Notes under the pieces: model-generated
What the model was told of the DNA's origin: nothing
The model's input: only the letters and a program-made list of their open reading frames with translations
Databases searched by the model: none
Shown: positions 47,601 to 58,891 of the stretch, piece by piece
How the letters are laid out: each line of letters begins with the position of its first letter
Position numbering within the stretch: the stretch's first letter is position 1
NCBI GenBank assembly: GCA_030267565.1
Contig: BRXU01000002.1
Span: forward strand, 1,488,001-1,552,000
Reading direction: 5' to 3'
Source of the DNA: Pleodorina starrii
Lineage: Eukaryota > Chlorophyta > Chlorophyceae > Chlamydomonadales > Volvocaceae
DNA: 64,000 bases
Made by a program: the position numbers and the translations under genes

Positions 47601-50070
47601 CGGCTCGCTGGCCTACGGGTCACCGGCCTACGGGTCACTGACCTACGGGTCACTGGTCTACGGGTCACTGACCTACGGGTCAACGGCCTACGGGTCACAG
47701 GCCTAAGGGTCGCTGGCCTACGGGTCACTGGCCTACGGGTCACTGACCTACGGGTCACTGATCTACGGGTCACCGACCTACGGGTCACCGGCCTACGGTT
47801 CACCAGCCTACGTGTCAGTGACCTACGGGTCACTGACCTACGGGTCACCGGCCTACGGGTCACCGGCCTACGGTTCACCGGCCTACGGTTCACCGGCCTA
47901 CGGGTCAATGACCTACGGGTCACTGACCTACGGGTCACCGGCCTACGGGTCACCGGCCTACGGGTTAGTGGCCTACGGGTCACTGGCCTTCGGGTCACCG
48001 GCCTACGGGTTAGTGGCCTACGGGTCACTGGCCTTCGGGTCACCGGCCTACGGGTCACTGGCCTTCGGGTCACTGTCCTACGGGTCACTGGCCTTCGGGT
48101 CGCTGGCCTACGGGTCACTGGCCTAAGGGTCACCGGCCTACGGGTCACCGGCCTACGGGTCACTGGCCTACGGGTCACTGACCTACGGGTCACTGGCCTA
48201 CGGGTCACTGGCCTTAGGGTCGCTGGCCTACGGGTCACTGGCCTACGGGTCACCAGCCTACGGGTCAGTGACCTACGGGTCACTGACCTACGGGTCACCG
48301 GCCTACGGGTCACTGACCTACGGGTCACTGACCTACGGGTCACTGGCCTACGGGTCACTGGCCTTCGGGTCGCTGGCCTACGGGTCACTGGCCTACGGGT
48401 CACCAGCCTACGGGTCAGTGACCTACGGGTCACCGGCCTACGGGTCACTGGCCTACGGGTCACTGGCCTACGGGTCACCGGCCTACGGGTCACTGGCCTA
48501 CGGGTCACTGACCTACGGGTCACCGACCTACGGCTCACCGGCCTACGGTTCACCAGCCTACGTGTCAGTGACCTACGGGTCACTGACCCACGGGTCACCG
48601 GCCTACGGGCCACCGGCCTACGGTTCACCGGCCTACGGGTCACTGGCCTAAGGGTCGCTGGCCTACGGGTCACTGGCCTACGGGTCACTGACCTACGGGT
48701 CACCGACCTACGGTTCACCGGCCTACGGTTCACCAGCCTACGTGTCAGTGACCTACGGGTCACTGACCTACGGGTCACCGGCCTACGGGCCACCGGCCTA
48801 CGGTTCATCGGCCTACGGTTCACCGGCATACGGGTCACCGGCCTACGGGTTAGTGGCCTACGGGTCACTGGCCTTCGGGTCACCGGCCTACGGGTCACTG
48901 GCCTACGGGTCACTGGCCTACGGGTCACTGACCTACGGGTCAACGGCCTACGGGTCACTGACCTACGGGTGACTGGCCTACGGGTCACCGGCCTACGGGT
49001 CACTGGCCTACGGGTCACTGGCCTAAGGGTCACCGGCCTACGGGTCACCGGCCTACGGGTCACTGGCCTACGGGTCACTGACCTACGGGTCACTATCCTA
49101 CGGGTCACTGGCCTTCGGGTCGCTGGCCTACGGGTCACTGGCCTACGGGTTAGTGGCCTACGGGTCACTGGCCTTCGGGTCACCGGCCTACGGGTCACTG
49201 GCCTACGGGTCACTGGCCTACGGGTCACTGACCTACGGGTCAACGGCCTACGGGTCACTGACCTACGGGTCACTGGCCTACGGGTCACTGACCTACGGGT
49301 CACCGGCCTACGGGTCACTGGCCTTCGGGTCACCGGCCTACGGGTCACTGACCTACGGGTCACTGGCCTACGGGTCACTGACCTACGGGTCACCGGCCTA
49401 CGGGTCACCGGCCTACGGGCAGTGACCTACGGTTCACTGGCCTAAGGGTCACCGGCCTACGGGTCACCGGCCTACGGGTCACTGACCTACGGGTCACTGA
49501 CCTACGGGTCACTGGCCTACGGGTCACTGGCCTTCGGGTCGCTGGCCTTCGGGTCACCGGCCTACGGGTCACTGACCTACGGGTCACTGGCCTACGGGTC
49601 ACTGACCTACGGGTCACCGGCCTACGGGTCACCGGCCTACGGGCAGTGACCTACGGTTCACTGGCCTAAGGGTCACCGGCCTACGGGTCACCGGCCTACG
49701 GGTCACTGACCTACGGGTCACTGACCTACGGGTCACTGGCCTAAGGGTCACTGGCCTTCGGGTCGCTGGCCTACGGGTCACTGGCCTACGGGTCACCAGC
49801 CTACGGGTCAGTGACCTACGGGTCACCGGCCTACGGGTCACTGGCCTACGGGTCACTGGCCTACGGGTCACCGGCCTACGGGTCACTGGCCTACGGGTCA
49901 CTGACCTACGGGTCACCGACCTACGGTTCACCGGCCTACGGTTCACCAGCCTACGTGTCAGTGACCTACGGGTCACTGACCTACGGGTCACCGGCCTACG
50001 GGCCACCGGCCTACGGGTCACCGGCCTACGGGTCACTGGCCTAAGGGTCGCTGGCCTACGGGTCACTGGC

Positions 50071-50647
50071 AAGATGAACCACGTCGCAAAGTTTAGCCAT
50101 GGCCGTAAAGTTCGCGAGGACCTGGGAGGCCCCTCTTGTCACACCTCGACCGCATTGCTAAGCGCGAGTCCCGCAACCTTTATCATTGACGAACTCGGCA
50201 AGTTTGCATGGGTTTCCATACGAAGTTAGCAACTGGGTTCGCTTGTTGCAAGGCGGGCTGAAACGGGCTGAACGGCTTAATGCGGCATACGACAAGGTAG
50301 TTAGTTCCAGGTTTCGGGGCCAGCGGGAATACCTTGGGACAATCAAGTAATTGCGAGGTCCTATGGAGCTGCGTGAGAAAATGGCTGCCGTCATATTTCT
50401 GCCCTGCGTCAACGAAATAGTTGCAATTGCATAATTAGGTTGCAGCGACACTGCCAGAGCGCGAGAGCGGACAATGCCGGCTTAACAATTCCAGCAAGAA
50501 ATAATATGCAGTATATGCAATGAATGCCGTTTCATGTTTACAGACACGCGAAGAATGTGTCTATTATTCAACGCGTTGAAGGCGCTCCGTCTCACACTCT
50601 TTCCTGTGGCGCAAAGTCGCTGAACCTTATGCCCTGTGATCACAATT
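50071..50647. other. Spacer between minisatellite and gene B
   Basis: About 580 bp of unique, AT-richer DNA with no supported gene. It presumably includes the promoter and 5' UTR of gene B. Confidence 0.5.
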
Positions 50648-53600
50648 ATGGAAGGAGCTCGAGCGCAGAAGCGCCAGCGAAAACCGCCGCCCGCGGAGGC
50701 GGTTGCCGGCAAGGGTGTTGTCTCCCGCGTCCTGCCAACGCGGCAGCTGCTGGCCATGCTGCTTATGTACCGGTCTGACATCGTGCGGCTGGCGAAGACA
50801 TCGGAGGAGCTGGAGCGACTGGGCTTCCCTATTCATCCGGCTGCCGCCTTAAAGGGCGGGCTCGTCGCGATCACCGGGATGGGTGGGATCGCCATCCGGA
50901 GACTGGTGTGTCTTGGTAAGGATGGATTATCTTGTTAGTACGCGGCTTGTGGAAGAGTTGAAAGGCTTGCGTAGGTGCGACCCAAATCGATATCCATCGC
51001 CTTGCTCTCTGAGAAGCTGCGCATCTCAGCGCACATCACAACCAGGACCAACAAAACCTGCACTTAACGTATGCAGAGGGTGGCACTTCAGTACGATGCG
51101 AGGGCCTAGGCACCGGTCAGATGGAAGCCCATCAGCTGATGCAAGTGCTCGACAGCAACCCGGACGATGCCCAGTGGACTCAAGCGGAAGCGGAACTGGC
51201 GGCGCGAATGCTCGAAGGAACAGTGCGCCACGTAACTGCAAGCGAGGTGAGTGGGCTGGCGCCACAACGTGGCATGCGCATCGGCCGGACTGAAGCCGTC
51301 CAGAGCACACTACAGTTGCATGCAGCACCTCCCCAACCGAACCTGAGTGAAGAGCTACCTAACACTGCTTGTGCGTGGGTCGTGTCGGGCTGCACTGCAT
51401 GGCCGGCCCGCACATTGCCGTGCCCCATACTGGCTGCCTCGATGCCTTAATCTTGACCCCATGCTCCGAACCCGTAAACCCGATCCCGCATATCCCTTCG
51501 CGTAATCCCGACCCATATGGCTCCGATTATGTGCTCCTACGCGTAGGCCCGCTACACCATCACGCGGGTCGTGCTGCTGCAGTCCTGCCATCTCGTATTG
51601 GAGCGCCACAGGCACTTGCAGCAGCAGAACCAGCAGCAGCAGCCGCAGTCGCGCCCGGAAGGCGTTGGCGGCCCTGCTGCTCAGGAGGCGGAGCAGCAGC
51701 TGCGGGACGAGCTGTACGACACGCTGATGACGAACGTCTGGGCCGACGGCAAGTGGCTGACCGTCCGGCAGCAACTGCAGGCCTGGAGCCCGGAGGCCGC
51801 GGGGACTCTGCTGGCGAGGGCGCTCACCCGGAGGTCGGCGCTGCCGGCCCCGCCGCCGCAGCAGCAACCGCAGCAACAGCCGCAGCCGCAGGCGGGGCCG
51901 CAACTGCAGTCACAGCCGCAGGCGGGGCCGCAACTGCAGTCACAGCCGCAGGCAGGGCCGCAACTGCAGTCACAGCCGCAGGCGGGGCCGCAACCCAATG
52001 ATCCTCCCCTGCGTCTGGAAGGCTCCCATGGCGTTGTGCAGCTTCAGGGGCTCGGACCAGCCGCCTTTGCCGCCGCCGCAGCACCGCCAATGTTACAATA
52101 TCTACCCGAGCCAGCAGCAACGGAGCAAGCAGCAGCAGCAGTCGCAGAGCCAACAGCGCAACGCCTGGAATTGCTGCCTGGTCAGCAGGCTAGACGCGCC
52201 CCGCCTCCTGTTCATCTGCAGGAGCAGTCGGCCGGACCAGCTGCCGCGGTGCAACAGACGCAGCCTCCGGCGCTGCTGGTGTCGGAGACGGCTCTGACCC
52301 TGCTGTCCGGCACGCCGTCGGCGCCGCCCTCTCCTGCCGCTCCTCCGCCCTGCCAGCCAACGCAGCCACAGCAGCAGGTGCAGCAACACCCTCACCAGCA
52401 GCCGCAGCTGCCGCCGCCGCAGCAGCAGCAGCAGCGACGAGTGAAGGACGAGGACATGAGCGATGCGCAGCAGGTTGGGCTGGCGGAGTCCGGCCCGCCG
52501 CCGAGCCTGCTCTGCCAGCCACTTGCTGCGGCCGCGGTCGCGGGAATTGTGCCGGAAGCCCTTGCCCGAGACTGGCAGCAGCAGCAGCAGCCGCTGCAAG
52601 TGCACACCCAGCCCAGCACCGGTGGCGGTTGCAGCAGCCCGCGGGAGTTGCAGCCCCACCCGCCCGCTCCGCAGGTCAAGCGGGAGCCCGAGCCGCCGCA
52701 GGCCCCTGGCCAGCTGCCGCCTGCGTTCAGCTCCGGCTCAGCGACACAGCCCACGTGCCAGCCGCCACTGCAGCAGCAGCAGCAGCAGCAGGCTGCCATT
52801 CCGACCTCGTCGTCTCAGCCCGGCCCTGCATCTGCTGCCGCGCGCCCGCGGCGAGGCGCGTTGGGTCTCCCCAGCTACCTGCAGCCGCGGCTGCGGCACC
52901 AAGAGAGAGACGACCCACGGGTCGGCGCCGCCCCGGCGGCCGCCGCCCCGGCGGCCGTTGCCAGCCTTGCCCAGGCCGGCTGCGCTTCAGCTGTTCTGGA
53001 AGCCAGGCCGCTCGCTGGCGGCGTCCCCAGTGCCCCACAGGGCAGCGCTTTAACTGGCGCGACGTCAACGCCGCCGTTGGTGGCGCCGGCAGCGGCGCCG
53101 GTGGTGGCACTCGCAGATCCCGCAGCCGGCGTTGCCTTGCCAATGCCAAGGTCGGATTCGGCGGTGGATCGCACAGCAGCAGCCACGTCCCGGCCGGGCC
53201 CTAGTGCAGGCAGCAAGGCCGAGGTTGCGGTGCCTCCGCCGTCCGCGCCCGTTGCGGCAACTGGATTGGGCGTTGTGAAGAGTAACCTGGTCGGCGAGGC
53301 GCAGGTGGCAGCGGGCCCGGTGCTTGGGATGCCTGATGGGGCCTCGGGAGCGGCAGCGGCGGCAACGCCGAAGCCGGTGACTGGACTGCAGGCGCCAAGT
53401 AGCCATCATGGCAAGGAGCTTGAAGACAAGCAGCATCAGCCGGGGCCCGAGCCCCAGCAACAGCCCCAGCCGGAGCAGTTTCAGCCCCAGGAGCAAGAGC
53501 AGCGCTCTCAGCTCGAGCAACCACTCCAGCAGCAGCAGCAGCTGCAGCTGCTGCACCCGTCCCATCTGCAGACCCAGACCCAGCAAGCCCATACCAAGAA

Positions 53601-56175
53601 GGATCAGCCAGAAGCTGCAGCGGCCGCGCCGCCGCCGGTGCCCGCTGTCCAGCAAGTCCCCGCGCCGTGGGCCACGTCTGTTGGCAAAGAGACCCGCGGG
53701 TCGTGCCACGCGGCGGCGAACGCGGCGGCTGACCTGCCAACGGCGGGCTCCGTTGGCTCGAACTTTGCCGCCGCCGCGGCGGCGCCGCCGCCGCCGCCGC
53801 CGGCGGCGCCTGGCGCGGCAGACGCCGCCGTGCGGCCGTCTTCGGTCGCTGCTGCCGCTCGGTGCGACAGCCACTGCCAGATCGGAGCTGGGATGGTGGC
53901 GGCGGGCCGGGACGCGCAGGCGGCGCGGAGCCTCGCGGCACCGCCGCAGCCGCGCCTGGCAGCAGCGTGTGGAGATGCCGTTGAGGCGGCGGGGTCGCGC
54001 CGCCAGAGCAGCGGCGCGACGAGCACGGTCGCGACGACGTACGTCCGACTTGCACCCAAACCCGCACCGGCTGCGTCCGACCCGGCGATCTCGGCCCAAC
54101 CAGGCACCGGCGCGGCGGCGGCGGCGGCAAATGCCATCGAGCCCGCTGCCAAGCCGCGCTTTGAGGGTCCGGATGCTGATCGCGCGTCCAGGGGGGCGGC
54201 GGCACACCAGGCGGCGGCGGCGCCGGGCGCGGAGCATCAGCAGCACCGCGAGCAGGCCAAGGCGGCGGCGCCGGCTGCGACTCAGGGCCCTGATGGCGCC
54301 CGGCGGCCGGACGCGCCTGCTCAAGGCCTGGCCGGAGCCGCCGCCGCCGCCGCGCTACCAGCAGCGGCGAGAGCGGCGCCGCCTCCGTCACATGCCGCTG
54401 CCGCCGCCGCCGCACTGCCGCATCCGCCATCCTGTATCTCGGCCACCGCGCCAGCCGTTGCCCAGCCAGTCTACGGAGCGGCCCATCTCACCGCGCTGCA
54501 GTCGCCCCGTTCGCTTCGCGGCGGCACGGGTGGTGGCGCCAGCTTCAATGTCCTGTCTCTGCTAGGGAACAGCAGCACCGGCCGCCGAGATTCCGCATCG
54601 CTGGCGCCCCTGGCGGGCACCGGCTCCGGGCTCCTGTCCGCGTCGGGCTCCGCCCCGGCCGCTGCCGCCGCGCCGTCGGCCGCAGCTGCGCCGACTGTGC
54701 CAGCACCGCTGCAGCCGGTGTCTGCGGCGGCTCCGCCGCCCGCCGTCCGCAAGGAGATGCTGGACCGCATGCATGCTGACATGGCGGAGTTGCAGGCCCA
54801 GGCCGCCGCCCGGCATGCGGCCGACCTGCAGCGGCAGGAGGAGCAGGAGCGGCTGCGGCAGCTGCGGGAGCGGGAGCGAGACCTCCAGTTGAGACACTGG
54901 GAGCAGCAGGAGTCGCTGAGGCGGCTGCTGCTACAGCTGGGGCCGCAGCATGGGGAGCTCGCGCGCAGGCTCGAGGCGGAGCGAGGAGGTGACGGAGGAG
55001 GAGGAGGAGGGCGCTACCCCGTCGCAGGCCATGGTGCCGACGGCGCTGACGGCGGCGGCGGTGAGGACATGGACGTGGACGTGGACATGGAACTGGACTC
55101 GCCGCCTTGCGTTTCTGGAGGCTGCGGGCAGCGGCGACAGCAGGACGGAGGAGGTGAAGGCGGCGCGGGCGGTGCACGCCAGCGGGCAGGGAAGCCTAAG
55201 GGGAAGCTGGCGTGGGCGAAGCGCGTGCGGGCGTTCCTGCGCCGCCAACCGAAGCGCAGGGCGACCTACGGTGATGTGGTCAGGCAAGTGCTCCAGGGGG
55301 GGAAAGCGGCGGGCGGGAGTGAGTGAGGGCCTGGGGAGCGAGTCTCGCGCCCGGGTGCAAATGCAAGCGCGCGGGCGTCTGGGCCATGGCCATGCCAAGA
55401 GGTAGTGTCACGCCGCTCCCCCATCTCCTCGCCCTGCGTTGCTTCTGCGCTGTGGCTCGGCGCACGCTCGCCCATTCCATGACTTATGCTGGCGCGGCCC
55501 GGGAAATGCGGTCGATCGCGCAAAGCCCGCATCCGCCTCTCCTCCCGCTTTGCCCATTTGCATTGGACAACACGATCTGGTCATCTGATCGACGGTTGGG
55601 CGCGCGGCTGATGTTGCAGGGCGGGCATGGCCATCCCCGACTTTGTCATACCACCGGATAACTACCAGGGCATCAACAGCTACTTGGGCAGTCCGTTCTT
55701 CCAAAGCTTTTGGAGGTTCGTGAGGACCATGAAGAAGGGCGGCGGAGAGTTTTGCGTTCTGGAGGCTGTGCCAGGCTTTGGCAGCAAGGGGCCTGCGCGC
55801 AAGGGCGCGGACGCTGCTGCCGGCCCCGTCGATGTCGACGTCGGCGACAGCGGCAGCGGCGGCGTTTTGCAGGGTGGCGGCGACGGCGGTGCTGTGCCGG
55901 GCGACAGCGCCGTTGCCGCCGCCGTTGCCGCCGCCAGCAGCAGCGGCGGTGGCGGTGCTAGGGATGTCCCCAGCGCCGCCGCCGGTGGCGCCGCTGCTGG
56001 CCACGGCGGCGGCCCACCGGCGCCTGGACTGGAGGTGGAGGGTCCTTTGCTGTACGTACGGCGTCTGTACGACTACCTGGCTGAGAAGCCGGACGGGTTG
56101 CCTTTCAAAGAGCTCGGCAGGTGGGTTGTGGTCGTGACGCAAACAGTGGATGGCAAGGATGCAAACAATCGCTGA
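50648..56175 (+). CDS. Gene B: Gln/Ala/Pro-rich protein, paralogue of gene A (about 1,584 aa; 3' end uncertain)
   Basis: Proposed exons are 50648-50915, 51092-51246, 51547-55322 and 55620-56175. The first three introns match gene A in position and phase. Conserved pieces are LPTRQLLAMLL, IAIRRLVCLG, VRCEG, then RHVTASE at the exon 2 end, TITRVVLLQSCHLVLE opening exon 3, and RDELYDTLM (gene A: RAELRDTLHKILLM). The middle is glutamine-, alanine- and proline-rich with a 10-residue QAGPQLQSQP repeat. A helical charged stretch (HMRL-type, RKEMLDRMHADMAELQAQ, then QEEQERLRQLRERER) suggests a coiled coil near 54750-54960. The C-terminus has WAKRVRAFLRRQPKRRATYG then MAIPDFVIPPDNYQG, FFQSFWRFVRT and a second partial unit LLYVRRLYDYLAEKPDG, like winged helices of OST-HTH/LOTUS type. 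A donor-like GTGGGT at 56121 means more exons may follow. Function unknown; nucleic-acid binding is a guess. Confidence 0.7.
51889..51993 (+). repeat. 30-bp coding repeat, QAGPQLQSQP (3.5 copies)
   Basis: Three nearly identical 30-bp units and a half unit encode QAGPQLQSQP in gene B. Differences are single synonymous or silent bases (GCGGGG/GCAGGG), so expansion is recent. Confidence 0.9.
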
Positions 56176-58891
56176 AACGGCGAAACAGCGTCCGGTAGCG
56201 TCCGGTTGTGTGCGGAAACCGTTAAAACCGCATTGACGGCATTGACGGCACTGGTTGACAGAGCATCTTACGCGCGCTGGGGGGTGCTCGTCCCCGACCC
56301 GACGGCGAGGCTTGCCCTTTGCCTGCCTGGGGTTCAGCAGCTTTTCAACCCCCTCGTCCCGACACCCGATTTGCTCGTCTGCCCGTTTGCTGCCGCGCAG
56401 ATCGCCGTTGCGCGTGCCCAAACACCTTTTGGCAGGCCTCGGCTTCCTGAAATGGCTCAATGCGCACTCGACACACATTTCTTTCCGAGGTGGCCGCCTG
56501 TTTGCCAAGCCTGGCCAGCGACCCTGAGACGCGGATGGGTTGGAGGACCCGACGAGACGAGAAGAGCGGTGGAGCGCGGCGCCGCGGGCTCCCGGGACGG
56601 GCGCGTGGGCTCGAGGGTTGGAAGGGGCAAACGTTACGATGACTGCCTTCTGTCGTTTGGCTGCCTCTGGTGTAGCCAAGTGAAAGAAACGTTGTTCTGG
56701 TGCATTGTTTGTTCTTTGTGCTTTGTTCGTTGCTGGAAACGCTGGGCCCAGGACAGCAACGTCGGCCCGTGACGCTCTTCCTTGGCACGTTGCTGAGACT
56801 GACATGGGCCGGGCGGCAGAGCAGCGGCAGGAGGACGTGGCGCAAGCAGCGTACTGCTGTGCTGGCTCTTTTTGACGTTCTTGGACAATTTTCTTGCTTG
56901 CTGGGGGAAACGGACCTCGGGTTCCATGCCGGACACAGCAGGGCATTCGGCGTTCGTGGGAATGCGCTGCGTCGTCGTCGGCTGTTTGTTTTGGCGGGGG
57001 GCTACGGTACATGCTCGGGCACTTGTTGGACCTCGGACCTCCTACGGTGAGGGGCTTGCAGGATGCGGTGGCGGTCTCTCTCCGGTTGGGGTCTATGCGT
57101 CGAAGCTAGTGACATTGCGGCAGCGCGGCAGCGCTGGTTGGGACTGGTGGGGAGCGGTTTGGGGACTGGTTTGGGCGCGCGATGGCGGCACATGGTGGCG
57201 AGGGGAGCGCATGATGCACAGCGGCATCAGGGGCTTGGTTGGCATCTCGAGGGGTAGGGCGTAGGGGTGGTACTGAAGATACCGCAGCGCAGGGACGGAG
57301 TTAGACGTTTGCGAACGGGGGTTTGCGGAGGCAGGTGACACGTGACCGACCAGCGACCACTGCAGTTCGCATCGACACGGCTGCGCTGCTTTTTGGGCTT
57401 TTTGCCCTTTTTGCACTCCGTTATTTTTATCTGTTGCCGGATTGACGGATTCGGGTTGGACCGCTGACTTGCGACAGTCGCTGCGTTCGCTTTCCCCGAG
57501 GTCGACGGGAGCGGGAGGAAGGCAGTGGGGCCCGGACCGCCAGACGCCATGTTGGTGTGGTGGGCTGTATGGACCTGATGTGTCCTAGTGTGTACCGGTA
57601 TGTGTATGTGTGTGTATGTGTGTACCGTATGAGTTGCTACGGTATCTGGTTCGATTCGGCTTGCTACACGGGCCCTGCTCAATCAAGTCGGGTCTCGGGT
57701 GGTGACGCTCCGAGGGGGCAGCGCCAGCGTGAGTTGGCGCTTGACGCGCGCAAGGACGCTGGTCTACGATTCGCCCGTTCCCGAAGAGCGCGTTCGCCCT
57801 CGACTAGCCGACTGTACCGTGGGCTGCGCATGAGCTCGTTCTGGGGTAGTGGGGTTGCGTGAAAGGCGACTAAAGTTCGCCCGAGCAACAAGCATGCAAG
57901 ACCTGTATCGGCACACCTTCCGCAGCTTCGAAGATTCGCACTGAGCTGTCACGGCACACTGCATAACTGACACAGTGTCGAAAGCCTAGATTGTACGCTC
58001 TAAACCAGGAAACCGGGGCACGGCCTGCTCATAAGTGGGCCACATGGCCTTCACCCCAGCAGCCTTGACCGTGTGCGACACGAACTACCGCGCTGCGCTG
58101 AGCAAGGTCGGATTGACGGGTCGGCGGCATTCATACAAGCCCCCAGATTTCGAGCGGAATGGCCAGGGACAGGGACGTTGAACGCGCAAAGTCCAACTCG
58201 TAAGTCGGTTGTTTGTGGGGCCGAAAGAGCGAAAGGCTCCAACGAGGATGGTGTGGGCCGCCCTCATCTCGCCACCTTTACCCGCGTGCAAGGATCTCAC
58301 CCCACGGCGTGCATCAGAGGCGTCGCATAACAAACAGTTTACAGCTGTCGGCCTAAACACCGCTGTCACAGGCTCACAACCCACGGCGCGTCGACCCACC
58401 GACAGCTGCAGACAGCCATCGATATGCACGAACGAAAACATACTTGCAGGGCCTAACTTGCGTGCACTGGGGCATCTGGGCTTCTGCGCCCTACCCTGGT
58501 AGGGTGCTACCTGCTGGGGTGTTGGGCCTCTCGTCTGCCACAACGAACTAACAGAACCTAACTGACGAACGAACGGACCTGAACTGTCGCAAAGCAGAGG
58601 CAGCGTCTTCTTTGAGTCGAAGCCGTCGACTTCAATGTAAACCATATCGGATCAAGCGGCAGACATAGTTTGGGTGTGACACGCAAAGACGCAAACACGC
58701 AATCCTTGATCGGCGGTGTACGGGACGGTCGAGAGGTTCAAGGGAAAAGGCACAACTATACACACCAACTGGAACAATATCTATTAAACGAAAGTGCATT
58801 CTGTGCTGCAACGGGAAGACCATCTTCGCGCATTGGTTGCGTTTACTTGCTGACCTGTAGTATACTTGCTGCCTTTCCAACACAGATTAGC
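56176..58891. other. Region between gene B and the cyclophilin gene
   Basis: About 2.7 kb with no supported complete gene. It may contain further 3' exons of gene B; a frame near 56870 reading LTFLDNFLACWGK is a weak candidate. A (GT/AT)-rich microsatellite lies around 57598-57628. The first TGTAA I found after gene B is at 58636-58640, far downstream. The last stretch should hold the cyclophilin promoter. Confidence 0.45.

Larger units (their letters stand above)
27645..50070. repeat. 22.4 kb minisatellite, 15-bp unit GGCCTACGGGTCACT/C (about 1,495 copies)
   Basis: The whole interval is built of a 15-bp unit with consensus GGCCTACGGGTCACY. Recurrent variants are GACCTAC, CCTTCGG, CCTAAGG, CCTATGG, GGTTCAC, GGTTAGT, GTGTCAGT and GGTCGCT. 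The unit is a multiple of three with few stops, so frames reading TGLRV, YGSPA/YGSLA (+) and VTRRP (-) stay open for up to about 2,500 codons; none should be called a gene. Only about a dozen single-base indels break the 15-bp phase in 22 kb (for example near 28335, 29268, 34549, 34866, 35552, 36447, 37049, 44656, 47140, 49419 and 49645). The left edge is CCCACCCCC followed by GGGTCACTGG. The right edge is GGGTCACTGGC followed by AAGATGAACC. Confidence 0.97.

Noticed and set aside
27645..50070. CRISPR-like array
   Set aside because: There are no spacers; the repeats are directly abutting 15-bp units in a eukaryotic genome.
58670..58891. Upstream extension of the cyclophilin frame
   Set aside because: It has no ATG start and the ATG at 58892 begins a good transit peptide; the extension looks like 5' UTR.
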